The position numbers were made by a program, and so were the translations under genes. The notes under the pieces were generated by a model. That model made no database searches. It was not told the origin of the DNA and saw only the letters and a list, made by a program, of their open reading frames with translations. From Thauera sp. 28 (GTDB lineage: Bacteria; Pseudomonadota; Gammaproteobacteria; Burkholderiales; Rhodocyclaceae): a stretch of 64,000 nucleotides of DNA. Shown in pieces: positions 47,893 to 56,741 of this stretch. Positions within the stretch are counted from its first letter, which is position 1; every line of letters begins with the position of its first letter. The stretch covers positions 1 to 64,000 of the forward strand of contig NZ_AMXA01000007.1 of NCBI RefSeq assembly GCF_000310145.2, given 5' to 3'.

Positions 47893-49146
47893 ATGCCCGC
47901 CTCCACTCCTGCCGCCAAAGCCTCGCCCGTACACGCCGCCATGGACCAGTTCGCGGTGCGCGACGGCGAACTCCTGGTCGGCGGCATCCCGCTACGCAGG
48001 CTCGCCGCCCGCGTCGGCAGCACCCCTTTTTACGCCTACGATCGCACGCTGCTGAGCGCGCGCGTGGCACAACTGCGCAGCGCCCTGCCCAAGGGGATCG
48101 AGCTGCATTACGCGATGAAGGCCAACCCGATGCCGGCGCTGGTCGGCCACATGGCGCCCCTCGTCGACGGCATCGACGTCGCCTCGGCGGGCGAGCTGAA
48201 GATAGCGCTCGACGCCGGCACCGACCCCCGGTGCATCAGTTTTGCCGGGCCGGGCAAGCGCGACGCCGAACTGCGCCAGGCGGTCGCTGCCGGCATCCTG
48301 ATCAATGTCGAGTCCTTCCGCGAGCTCGCGGTGCTTGCCGAAACCTCGCAGGCGCTTGGGGTGCCGGCACGCGTGGCCGTACGCGTCAATCCGGACTTCG
48401 AGCTCAAGTCATCGGGGATGAAGATGGGCGGCGGCCCCAAGCCCTTCGGCGTCGATGCCGAGCAGGTACCGGCACTGCTGCGGGCGATAGGCAGGGCGGA
48501 GCTCGCCTTCGAGGGCTTTCATCTCTTCGCCGGTTCGCAGAACCTGAAGGCGGAGGCCATCGTCGAGGCCCAGCAGAAGAGCTTCGCGCTCGCCCTTCGC
48601 CTGGCCGAGCACGCACCGGGGCCGGTGCGCACGCTCAATCTCGGCGGCGGCCTCGGCATCCCCTACTTTCCTGGCGAGCAGCGCCTGGATCTCGCCCCCA
48701 TCGGGACAGCGCTGGGCAACATCGTGGCCGAGGCAGCGACCGCGCTGCCCGGGGCAGCCATCGTGCTGGAACTCGGCCGCTACCTCGTCGGCGAGGCAGG
48801 GATCTACGTGTGCCGCATCACCGACATCAAGGTCTCGCGCGGCCACACCTACCTGGTCACCGACGGCGGGCTGCATCACCACCTTTCGGCCAGCGGCAAC
48901 TTCGGCCAGGTGCTGCGCAAGAACTACCCCGTGACGATAGGCACCCGCATGGGCGAGCCTGCGGCCGAGGCCGTGTCAGTAGTCGGCCCGCTATGTACGC
49001 CGCTCGACCTCATCGCCGAGCGCATGGCTCTGCCGCAGGCCGCGGAAGGCGACCTGGTGGTGGTGTTCCAGTCCGGTGCCTACGGTGCATCGGCCAGCCC
49101 ACAGGCCTTCCTCGGCCACCCAGGCGTAGCCGAGGTCCTGGTATAG
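47893..49146 (+). CDS. PLP-dependent decarboxylase, exosortase A system-associated type
   Basis: 417-residue fold-III (alanine-racemase-like) decarboxylase related to diaminopimelate decarboxylase. The PLP Lys76 lies in LHYAMKANP; GGGLGIPYF and VGPLCTPLDLI match the DAP-decarboxylase pattern, with Cys in the latter as the second catalytic residue. Its substrate in XrtA systems is not established; a likely role is making an amine substituent for the polysaccharide. Starts 41 bases after the ligase stop. Confidence 0.87.
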   Translation: MPASTPAAKASPVHAAMDQFAVRDGELLVGGIPLRRLAARVGSTPFYAYDRTLLSARVAQLRSALPKGIELHYAMKANPMPALVGHMAPLVDGIDVASAGELKIALDAGTDPRCISFAGPGKRDAELRQAVAAGILINVESFRELAVLAETSQALGVPARVAVRVNPDFELKSSGMKMGGGPKPFGVDAEQVPALLRAIGRAELAFEGFHLFAGSQNLKAEAIVEAQQKSFALALRLAEHAPGPVRTLNLGGGLGIPYFPGEQRLDLAPIGTALGNIVAEAATALPGAAIVLELGRYLVGEAGIYVCRITDIKVSRGHTYLVTDGGLHHHLSASGNFGQVLRKNYPVTIGTRMGEPAAEAVSVVGPLCTPLDLIAERMALPQAAEGDLVVVFQSGAYGASASPQAFLGHPGVAEVLV

Positions 49147-49161
49147 CGGCGCCGGCGTGGG

Positions 49162-49584
49162 TCAGAAACCGCAGGACTGCTGGCCGGGCCGCACCGTGGC
49201 GTCGTGAACCTCGTCGCCATTGCAGAAGCTGTAAAGTCCGCCACCGTTGCTGACGACGCGGTAGGTGTAGGTGCCACCGGAGCCGTAGTTGTAGACCATG
49301 CGCGCGTTGGCGCCCGTGCCATTCACGCTCCAGGAACCGACCTGCTTGGTCGGGTCGACCGGGTCGGTGGGCCCCTTCTTCCAGTCGACGAGCGCCCCCC
49401 CCGCCTGGTGAAACGCCTGCCAGCGATTGCTGCCTCGTGCCGCGCAGACGGTGTTGCCGGAGAAGGTGCTGTTCAATTCCGTATGATTCATCGTGTTGTT
49501 GGCCGGGCATGCCGCGAGAGCCTGGCCCGAGCCCACTACACCAAGGACCGCGAACGCGGCCGCCGCACATTTGAATGCCTTCAT
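49162..49584 (-). CDS. small secreted Cys-containing protein of unknown function
   Basis: 140-residue protein with a clear signal peptide (about 1-24, ending QALA). The mature domain has four Cys (ACPANN, NTVCAAR, YSFCNGD, QQSCGF), is rich in Gly, Asn and aromatic residues, and includes GSGGTYTYRVVSNGGGLYSFCNG, a beta-rich look. No family recognised. Start ATG at 49584 with GGGAG upstream. It converges with the PLP decarboxylase (15 bases apart) and is divergent from the VanZ-heparinase gene. Confidence 0.7.
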   Translation of the reverse strand: MKAFKCAAAAFAVLGVVGSGQALAACPANNTMNHTELNSTFSGNTVCAARGSNRWQAFHQAGGALVDWKKGPTDPVDPTKQVGSWSVNGTGANARMVYNYGSGGTYTYRVVSNGGGLYSFCNGDEVHDATVRPGQQSCGF

Positions 49585-49699
49585 GTCTGCTCCCTCGTGA
49601 GTTCGGATCGCGCCGGGTCTGGCGTCAATTTTCAAGATAGCAGTTTGCAGCGCGGCGTACGACAATTGAACCTCAACGCCGCAGGAAAAAGATCACACG

Positions 49700-52600
49700 A
49701 TGCACGATCCGCGCTCCGCCGCCCCCGCCAGGGCCTGGCAGCACGCCCGAATCGCCCTGCTGTGGGCGGTTTTCGTCGCCTACGGCAGCCTGGTGCCGCT
49801 GGAGTACCGCCCACGCGAGGACGCCTGGCAGGCATTCATGAACACCCCCTGGCTGGACCTGGGCGTAGGCTCGCGTGCAGACTGGGTGGCAAACATCCTG
49901 CTGTACATCGTGCTCGCCTACTTCGCCACCGGCGCAGTGTGGGCGAGCCGGATGGGACGTGCGGCCCGCGTGCTCGTGCTCATGGTGGTAGTCACGGCAA
50001 TCCTGGCGATGGCCGTGGGCATCGAGTACCTGCAGTTGTTCTTTCCGCCGCGAACGGTCTCGCGCAACGACCTGCTCGCGGAGGGCCTGGGCACCGGGCT
50101 GGGGCTGGCGCTTTGGTTCGTCGCCGGGCAGCGCATCGCCGGGCTGTGGCAGCGCTTCGTCCATGGCGGAGCGCACAGTCTGCTCGCCGTGCTGGGGCTG
50201 TACGCCCTCGGCTACCTCGGCTTGAGCTTCTTTCCCTACGACTTCCTCGTCAGCAGCGAAGAGGTTGCGGCCAAGCTCGCCCGCCCCGACAGTCTCAGCC
50301 TTGGCCCAGGGCTGTCCTGCGGTGCAGCCTTCACCTGCGGGGTGAAGTTGCTGGTGGAGGCCGTACTGATGGTCCCCGTCGGGCTGCTGCTGGCGCTCGG
50401 CCTGAAGGCGCGCTCGCCCGGCCGGCGCAGTCCTGGCCTTGTCACCGGGGTTGTGGCGGGCGCCGCCGTCGGGCTGCTCATCGAGGCAGTGCAGATCGTG
50501 CTCGCCTCGGGCACCACCCAGGGCATTTCCATCCTCACCCGCGCGCTCGGCATGGCTTGGGGAGTGGCACTCGCGCGCAGCCACCCGCTGCAGTGGCTGC
50601 ACTACTCGCCCGCCCGGCTGTTACGCTGGAGCCTGCTCCTGAGCCCCGTCTACCTTGCCTTGGTGCTCGCACTCCACGAAGTGCTGCCGCTGGCGCTCCA
50701 GCCTGCCTGGGCAGCCACGGAGAAGCTCGAGACGCTGCGCTTCCTGCCTTTCTATTACCACTACTACACCACCGAGACGGCCGCGGTGCGCAGCCTGCTC
50801 TTCGTCCTGGGGAGCTACGCGCCAATCGGCCTGGTCGCCGCACTCGCCTTTCCCCGCCTGCAAAGGGGGGCAATGATCCTCGCCGTGCTCGTAGCGCTCG
50901 CGCTGTGTTTCGGCGTCGAGGTCTTGAAGCTGTTCACCGTGGGCAAAAAGCCCGATCCGACCAATCTGCTGATCGCCGCGAGCAGCGCCTGGTTCATGCA
51001 CTGGGTCGCCAGCCGCATCCTCGCGCTGATGCAGGCCCACGCGACCACGTCCCATGCCACCGCACACGATGAGGGCCTTGGTTACCCCGCACGCACCGCA
51101 AGCGCGGACTGGCGCAAGGCCCTACTGGTCGGTGTGCTGCCGGCAGCCCTGATCATTGCCGGTGTGGCGCTGACCGTACCCGATGCGCCGCCTGCCGCCG
51201 GCGCGAACACGCCCAGCGTCACGTACCCGCCACCGTCGGCGCTACCAGGGCCGCAGTTGCCCGGCTTTCGCATGGCGCACCCCCGCCTGCCACATCCGTC
51301 TCCCGCCGACATCGCCACCCTGCGCGCAAGGAACCCGCGCCTTCTGGAGCAGTTGTCCTCTGCCGCACGCAACAATCCCAATGCCATCAACGCCATCATG
51401 CAGGCGGGCTTCATCCAGCCGGGGGTGTTCAACCTCGCCCCCCTGCATGCGAGATTGATGGAAACGCGCTTCGTCGACCGCGGACACGGCCAGGTCATGC
51501 CACTGGCAATCGCCTACGACTGGCTGCACGACCAATGGACCGCAGCCGAGCGCGACGCCCTGCGCGACAAGCTCGCCGAAGGCTGCGACTATCTCATCGA
51601 CGTCATCCGCCGCGACCAGCTGTCGCCCTACAACGCCTTCCTCTACAACGCACCGCTGCAGGCGTTGATGGCATGCAGCATCGCGCTCTACGGCGACCAC
51701 CCGCGTGGTGAAGCGCACATGAGCTTCACCCACGAACTCTGGAAGAACCGCGTGCTGCCGGTGTGGCGCCAGGTTTTCGGCAACAGCGGCGGCTGGCACG
51801 AGGGCGGCGAATATGTCGCCGTAGGCATCGGCCAGGCCATCCACACCCTGCCCGCGCTATGGCGCGCCGCAACGGGCGAGGACCTCTTCGCCAGCGAGCC
51901 AGGCATCCGCGGCTTCCTCGACTTTCTTGTCTACCGCACCCGCCCCGACGGCACCCACATGCGCTGGGGCGACGGCGCCTGGTTCAATCGCCACCCCAGC
52001 GATGCGGCAGCTCTGGCGCTGGAGTTCCGCCACGCCGCAGCCTATTCGCTGGTCCCGCCAAAGGGCGGCCCGGTGCCAACGGGCTGGCCCTGGGGGCCGC
52101 TGTCGGACGATGGCCTCATCGACCCGCAAGCCGCCGCGCGCCTGCCACTGGCCAAGCTCTTCGACGGCATCGGCATGCTCATCGCCCGCAGCGACTGGAG
52201 CGAGCACGCAACCTGGGTGAGCTTCAAGGCGGGTGACAACTTCTGGTCGCACAGCCATCTCGACCAGGGCGCCTTCACAATCTACAGCGGCGGCCCACTT
52301 GCCATCGACAGCGGCTGGTACGGCCCGGCCTACGGGTCGGAACACCACATGAACTACGCCTACCAGAGCATCGCCCACAACCTCGTCACCGTCACCGACC
52401 CTGCCGACAACCAGCCGGGCCCTGGTTTCGACCACGCCAACCCGCGCCACTACGCCAACGACGGCGGTCAACGCCGCATCGGCTCGGGCTGGGGCGTCGA
52501 CGGCGCACCGCTCGACGCCAAGCAATGGGCACAGCGGCGCGAGACCTACCACACCGGCCGCATCGTCGCGCACATGGCCGAGGACGACCTGGCAGTCGCC

Positions 52601-53260
52601 GTTGCCGACATCACACCGGCCTACACCAACAGTCAGTCGGGGCGAGGCAGCTTTGCCGACCGCACCCGGCGTGTGGAGCGCATGTGGCGGGTATTCGGCT
52701 ACGACCGCATCAACAATGCGGTGGTCGTATTCGACGATGTCGTCGCAACCCGGGCCGAGTTCCGCAAGCGCTGGCTGCTGCACTCGATCGAGCCTCCCAT
52801 TCTCGGCCCCGACCGCTTCGACCTCTTCATCCCGGCCAATCAGAACCCAGGACGCAGTGGCGGTCGCCTGCACGGCTACGTGCTGCTGCCACGCGAGCCG
52901 ATGCTCAACAGCATCGGCGGACCCGGCTTCGAGTTCTTCGTGGACGGCCGCAACTACGATCAGGACGGCAGCGCACAAGCGGCCATCGCCCAACTCGGCC
53001 ACGGCCGCGCCGAGCCTGGGGCCTGGCGGATCGAGCTGATGCCACTGCGCGACGCTCGCGAGGACCAGTTCCTGGTCGTCATGTTCCCAACCGCAGCGGG
53101 CGCCAGCCCCGCCGCCAGCGTTCGCCGTATCGAGGCCGATGGCCGCATCGGCGCCGAAATCGCAGGCCCCGAGCGCACCACGCGCTGGTGGTTCACGCCT
53201 GGCCAGCTCGGCGCCACCGTCGAGGTCGTCGGCGGTAGCACGCACCACCTCAACGAGTAG
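49700..53260 (+). CDS. VanZ-like membrane protein fused to a heparinase II/III-like lyase
   Basis: 1186-residue fusion. The N-terminal ~450 residues contain about a dozen hydrophobic helices in three VanZ-like modules, each with the same Glu-hydrophobic-Gln/Lys helix: IEYLQLF (108-114), IEAVQIVL (261-268) and VEVLKLF (406-412). Another membrane helix (about 474-492) and a Pro-rich linker lead to the C-terminal domain (about 525-1186): an alpha-toroid (LAIAYDWLHDQWT, NSGGWHEGGEYVAVG) followed by a heparinase II/III-type beta sheet (FWSHSHLDQGAFTIYSGG, HHMNYAYQSIAHNLVTV). The lyase would sit in the periplasm and cleave uronate-containing glycan. GCAGGAAAAAG precedes the ATG. Confidence 0.75.
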   Translation: MHDPRSAAPARAWQHARIALLWAVFVAYGSLVPLEYRPREDAWQAFMNTPWLDLGVGSRADWVANILLYIVLAYFATGAVWASRMGRAARVLVLMVVVTAILAMAVGIEYLQLFFPPRTVSRNDLLAEGLGTGLGLALWFVAGQRIAGLWQRFVHGGAHSLLAVLGLYALGYLGLSFFPYDFLVSSEEVAAKLARPDSLSLGPGLSCGAAFTCGVKLLVEAVLMVPVGLLLALGLKARSPGRRSPGLVTGVVAGAAVGLLIEAVQIVLASGTTQGISILTRALGMAWGVALARSHPLQWLHYSPARLLRWSLLLSPVYLALVLALHEVLPLALQPAWAATEKLETLRFLPFYYHYYTTETAAVRSLLFVLGSYAPIGLVAALAFPRLQRGAMILAVLVALALCFGVEVLKLFTVGKKPDPTNLLIAASSAWFMHWVASRILALMQAHATTSHATAHDEGLGYPARTASADWRKALLVGVLPAALIIAGVALTVPDAPPAAGANTPSVTYPPPSALPGPQLPGFRMAHPRLPHPSPADIATLRARNPRLLEQLSSAARNNPNAINAIMQAGFIQPGVFNLAPLHARLMETRFVDRGHGQVMPLAIAYDWLHDQWTAAERDALRDKLAEGCDYLIDVIRRDQLSPYNAFLYNAPLQALMACSIALYGDHPRGEAHMSFTHELWKNRVLPVWRQVFGNSGGWHEGGEYVAVGIGQAIHTLPALWRAATGEDLFASEPGIRGFLDFLVYRTRPDGTHMRWGDGAWFNRHPSDAAALALEFRHAAAYSLVPPKGGPVPTGWPWGPLSDDGLIDPQAAARLPLAKLFDGIGMLIARSDWSEHATWVSFKAGDNFWSHSHLDQGAFTIYSGGPLAIDSGWYGPAYGSEHHMNYAYQSIAHNLVTVTDPADNQPGPGFDHANPRHYANDGGQRRIGSGWGVDGAPLDAKQWAQRRETYHTGRIVAHMAEDDLAVAVADITPAYTNSQSGRGSFADRTRRVERMWRVFGYDRINNAVVVFDDVVATRAEFRKRWLLHSIEPPILGPDRFDLFIPANQNPGRSGGRLHGYVLLPREPMLNSIGGPGFEFFVDGRNYDQDGSAQAAIAQLGHGRAEPGAWRIELMPLRDAREDQFLVVMFPTAAGASPAASVRRIEADGRIGAEIAGPERTTRWWFTPGQLGATVEVVGGSTHHLNE

Positions 53261-53305
53261 CAGGCTTGCCGCATTGGGCCAGACGTGCGGCGGTTTGCTG
53301 CAAGC

Positions 53306-53493
53306 GCGGCGCCAGCCGCGAGCTTCTCGTCGCCCCACCCAAGCCGCATCGCCTTCAACCCCTCGCGGCTCGCGCCGCTCCCACTGGGGGAGCGAGCCGC
53401 GTTGGGCTTGCTGTAGGAGCGGCGCCAGCCGCGAGCTTCTCGTCGCCCCGCCCAAGCCCCATCGCCTTCAACCACTCGCGGCTGGCGCTGCTC
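53306..53493. repeat. two copies of a 75-base REP/BIME-like repeat
   Basis: Units at 53306-53380 and 53419-53493 are identical at 70 of 75 positions. Each begins GCGGCGCCAGCCGCGAG and ends with its near-complement (CTCGCGGCT-GCGC-GC), so each unit can fold on itself, a bacterial interspersed mosaic-type element. They fill most of the 314-base gap between the VanZ-heparinase gene and the Fe-S assembly gene; nothing else is recognisable there. Confidence 0.75.
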
Positions 53494-53574
53494 GTACGGG
53501 GGCTCTCGACAGCCGGCCCCGGGGAAACTGGAAGTACAATAGCGGCTCGATGCGTCCAATGAAGCACCTGCCGA

Positions 53575-53889
53575 ATGACCGCCATGCCCGATCCTGACGC
53601 CATCCGCCACGCACTGCGGCGGGTGATCGACCCCGAAGTCGGAATGAACATTGTCGATCTGGGGCTCATCTACCGCATCGAGTGCGGACCGGGAACGGTC
53701 CACATCGACATGACCATGACCTCACCGGCATGTCCGTTGGCCGACGTGATCCTGGACGAGATCGACGCGGTTCTCGATCCGCTGCTGCCGCCCGAGATCG
53801 ATATTCGCGTCGATGTGGTGTGGGAGCCGCCGTGGAGCCCAGACATGATGGCCTCCGACGCCCGCGACCACTTCGGCTGGAACAGATGA
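53575..53889 (+). CDS. MIP18/SufT-like iron-sulfur cluster assembly factor (DUF59)
   Basis: 104-residue protein of the metal-sulfur assembly family (PaaD/SufT/MIP18): DPEVGMNIVDLGLIYRIE and the reactive Cys in MTSPACPLADVI, followed by WEPPWSPDMM. Members help insert Fe-S clusters into target enzymes. A second ATG three codons in (53584) is possible. Its TGA overlaps the start of the next gene (ATGA), tying it to a membrane protein often found with denitrification-related genes. Confidence 0.88.
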   Translation: MTAMPDPDAIRHALRRVIDPEVGMNIVDLGLIYRIECGPGTVHIDMTMTSPACPLADVILDEIDAVLDPLLPPEIDIRVDVVWEPPWSPDMMASDARDHFGWNR

Positions 53890-55007
53890 CCGCACTGCCA
53901 GCGCCGGCGCGCATCCCGCTGCTCATCCTCGGTCTCGCGGCGCTGCTTACGGGCGTGCTCGCCGGACTCGCCCGACTGGGCGTGGACGTTCCCAGTATCG
54001 CTGCCACCCAGGCCGGCACGCATGCGGCCTTGATGATCTGCGCGTTCTTCGGCACCGTCATCAGCCTGGAGCGCGCAGTCGCGCTCGACGGGCTGTCGGC
54101 CTATCTCGGCCCAGCCGCCGCGGGTACAGGCGGCGTGCTGCTCATCGCCGGCGCCCCGCTATGGGTGCCGCAGTCGCTCTTCGTTGGTGCGGCGCTGGTG
54201 GTGCTGCTCGGTAGTTTTCAGGTCATGCAGCGTCAGTTTGCGCTCTTCACCGTCATGCTTGCGCTGGGTGCGGTGTGCTGGCTGCTGGGCAATCTGGTGT
54301 GGTTCGTCAACGGCGACCTGCAAGGGGCGGTGCCATTCTGGCTGGCCTTCCTGGTCGTTACCATCGCAGGCGAACGCCTGGAGCTCACGCGCTTCCTGCC
54401 CGTGCGCCGCGCCGCCGCGCCGAGCTTCATCGCCCTTTCGTGCCTGGTCCTCGGCGGCATGCTGTTCACGCCCGTCGAACCGGAGCACGGGCGCATCGCC
54501 TTTGCCGCCGGCCTGCTCGCACTGGCGGCATGGCTGCTGCGCTACGACATCGCCCGCCACAACGCGAGTCAGCAAGGCCTCACGCGCTTCATCGCGATCT
54601 GCCTGCTATCGGGCTATGTGTGGCTTGCCACCGGAGCGATTGCCGGGCTGGCTGGCGGCTTCACCCCCGGGCACGCGCTCTACGACGCCGCCATGCATGC
54701 CGTAGCGCTGGGCTTCGTGTTTGCCATGGTGTTCGGCCACGCACCGATCATCTTCCCCGCGGTGGTGAAGGTGAAGATTCCCTACCACGCGGCCTTCTAC
54801 CTGCCGCTGACGCTGCTGCACATCTCGCTCGCCCTGCGCGTGTTCGGCGACGTGGTCGACAGCCTCGCACTGCGCCAGTCGGGCGCAATTGCCAATGCGG
54901 CGACGCTGGCGGTGTTCATTGCCACGATGCTGTTAAGCGTGGCGCGCGGAGCATGGCAACCTGCCAAGAGCAAACGCAGCAGGGCACGCCTCACGCCAGG
55001 CGGCTGA
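53886..55007 (+). CDS. polytopic membrane protein, NnrS-like, of unknown function
   Basis: 373 residues with about 12 hydrophobic helices. Conserved-looking His and Arg lie in the membrane: THAALMICAFFGTVISLERAVAL near the N-terminus, AMHAVALGFVFAMVFGHAPIIFPAVVKVKIPYHAAFYLPLTLLHISLALR near the C-terminus. The pattern of buried His resembles NnrS-type heme/copper proteins but I cannot assign it firmly. Co-translated with the Fe-S assembly factor. Bipartite guesses: nitrogen-oxide metabolism or heme/metal handling. The basic tail is cytosolic. Confidence 0.6.
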   Translation: MTALPAPARIPLLILGLAALLTGVLAGLARLGVDVPSIAATQAGTHAALMICAFFGTVISLERAVALDGLSAYLGPAAAGTGGVLLIAGAPLWVPQSLFVGAALVVLLGSFQVMQRQFALFTVMLALGAVCWLLGNLVWFVNGDLQGAVPFWLAFLVVTIAGERLELTRFLPVRRAAAPSFIALSCLVLGGMLFTPVEPEHGRIAFAAGLLALAAWLLRYDIARHNASQQGLTRFIAICLLSGYVWLATGAIAGLAGGFTPGHALYDAAMHAVALGFVFAMVFGHAPIIFPAVVKVKIPYHAAFYLPLTLLHISLALRVFGDVVDSLALRQSGAIANAATLAVFIATMLLSVARGAWQPAKSKRSRARLTPGG

Positions 55008-55173
55008 GCCTGCCGGCAACGCCAGGGGCGTGAAATCGTTCCACGCCTGCACCACACCATTCGTCTAACCTCGCGGGACATCTGCATGGGCCGGCGTGGT
55101 CTTCCACGCTCGACGCCCGGCTCCGAACCATGCGCGACGCAGCATTCGTCCCGCCCGACGACAAGACACGGTA

Positions 55174-56286
55174 ATGCCGGCTCGACAAGAGAAAATCAAG
55201 ATCTGCTTCGTGACCGGCAGTGCGGGCGACTGGGGCGGCGCCAGCCGTGTGCTGTACACGAATCTTCGCCACATCGACCGCAGCCGCATCGAACCGATCC
55301 TGCTGCTGCCGCGTGACGGCCCCATCGTCGCCGAACTGAACCGCCTCGGCCTGCGCCATCACATCTGGGGCAGTCCGACTGAGCCTGGTCAACGGCTCGG
55401 CTTCGCACGCAACCTGGTACGCGCGATCAGGCTTTTCCGGCGCGAGAAGGTGCGGCTGGTTCACTTCAATAACCGCCCGTGGCGATCGGCCGAAGCCCTC
55501 GCCGCACGTTTGCTTGGCATCCCGATCCTGCTCCATTTCCATGTGGTGAATGAAGCCATCAGCCCGGTGGTGCGCTGGGCAAGAGGCGTAGTCGTGGTGT
55601 CCAGGTTCGTGGGCCAGGCCTCGGTGCCTGCGGCCCTGCCCAAGCATGTGGTACACAACCCCGTCGACTTGCAGCGCTTCCGCCTTGGCCGCTCGATACG
55701 CGAAGCACAAGGCATCGAAGCAGGTCGAGTCGTGGTGAGCTTTGTCGGGCAGATCCGCGACATCAAGGGCGTGCAGGACTTCATCGCCATGGCACGCCTG
55801 ATCAAGGCCCCCGATCTCGTCTTCCTGATTGCCGGCGAGTGCCGGGACCCCAAGGTCTTCCCTGGCGCCTACAGCGAGCACGACGTGCAGGGGATGGCCG
55901 GGGGCGATCCGCGCATCCGCTACCTCGGCTACATCACGCGGGTCGAAGACGTCTACACGAGTTCCGACATCGTCGTCGTCCCGTCACGCTGGCAGGAGCC
56001 CCTGGGGCTGATCGCGATCGAGGCAGGCGCCTGCCGCAAGCCGGTGATCGCGACCCGCGTCGGCGGCCTGCCGGAGATCATCGATGACGGCCGCACGGGC
56101 TATCTGGTGGCCCCGGAATCCCCGCACGAACTGGCCGAGGCCGTCGAGCGCCTCGTTGCCGACCCCGACGCCAGGCATGCGATGGGAGAGGCCGCGTACC
56201 TGCGCATCACGCAGCACTTTGCCGAGCAACCCGTCGCTGCATTCGAGGAGGTGCTCGTACGCCATGCGGCAGGCACACTGTCATGA
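55174..56286 (+). CDS. glycosyltransferase family 4 protein
   Basis: 370-residue GT-B enzyme. N-terminal acceptor domain (ICFVTGSAGDWGGASRVLYTNL, with the Gly-rich loop), C-terminal donor domain with IKGVQDFI and VPSRWQEPLGLIAIEAGACRKPVIATRVGGLPEIIDDGRTGYLV, the EX7E retaining-GT4 signature (E...E). It transfers a sugar from a nucleotide donor during polysaccharide assembly in the cytosol. Start ATG at 55174. First of the plus-strand glycan genes after the Fe-S pair. Confidence 0.9.
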   Translation: MPARQEKIKICFVTGSAGDWGGASRVLYTNLRHIDRSRIEPILLLPRDGPIVAELNRLGLRHHIWGSPTEPGQRLGFARNLVRAIRLFRREKVRLVHFNNRPWRSAEALAARLLGIPILLHFHVVNEAISPVVRWARGVVVVSRFVGQASVPAALPKHVVHNPVDLQRFRLGRSIREAQGIEAGRVVVSFVGQIRDIKGVQDFIAMARLIKAPDLVFLIAGECRDPKVFPGAYSEHDVQGMAGGDPRIRYLGYITRVEDVYTSSDIVVVPSRWQEPLGLIAIEAGACRKPVIATRVGGLPEIIDDGRTGYLVAPESPHELAEAVERLVADPDARHAMGEAAYLRITQHFAEQPVAAFEEVLVRHAAGTLS

Positions 56287-56741
56287 CGGCGGAAAGGTCG
56301 TCCTCTACGGCGCAGACGCTCGACATCAGCAACCGTGATGCCATAATTCACGGCTGCGTCATGACGATGCGGGCACAATGCGCTCCGCAACATCGGAGCC
56401 CTGCATGAATGGCATTACCTCCGTAGAGCAGCTCGTGCAGCCCCATCCGGTCGCATGCAGGCGCTTCAAGCGGCGCTTGCCTGCATGCGTCCGTCACTTT
56501 ATTGATCCGCAGCGATTCGCAGCTTTTGCCGGCCGCGCAGGCAAGACCGGTTGCGGACGACACCGGAAGCGAGTCCTCACCGAAGAGCGCAGTCGATGAT
56601 CTCAACCCCAGCGGCACATCTGCATGCCGAAGGCGCCTGCGGGCATATGCGCGCTCGCACTGTCATTGGCGCTGAACAACCACGATACCGAAACTGCATG
56701 CTCCTCCCGAACCATTCACCTCGCAACATGCTTCTGGCCTC
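56287..56741. other. 455-base intergenic region with an inverted repeat
   Basis: No gene recognised; short frames on both strands lack family similarity. An 11-bp inverted repeat (CGCATGCAGGC and GCCTGCATGCG, 56452-56489) with 16 bases between could terminate the glycosyltransferase transcript, but no U-run follows directly. A promoter for the flippase operon should lie here; no convincing pair was found. Confidence 0.4.
56452..56489 (+). repeat. 11-bp inverted repeat
   Basis: CGCATGCAGGC at 56452-56462 and GCCTGCATGCG at 56479-56489. The spacer contains AAGC-GGC-GCTT, which can extend the fold. The function is not clear. Confidence 0.4.

Noticed and set aside
51857..53455. 532-codon minus-strand frame inside the VanZ-heparinase gene
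   Set aside because: Composition shadow; the plus strand encodes the lyase motifs.
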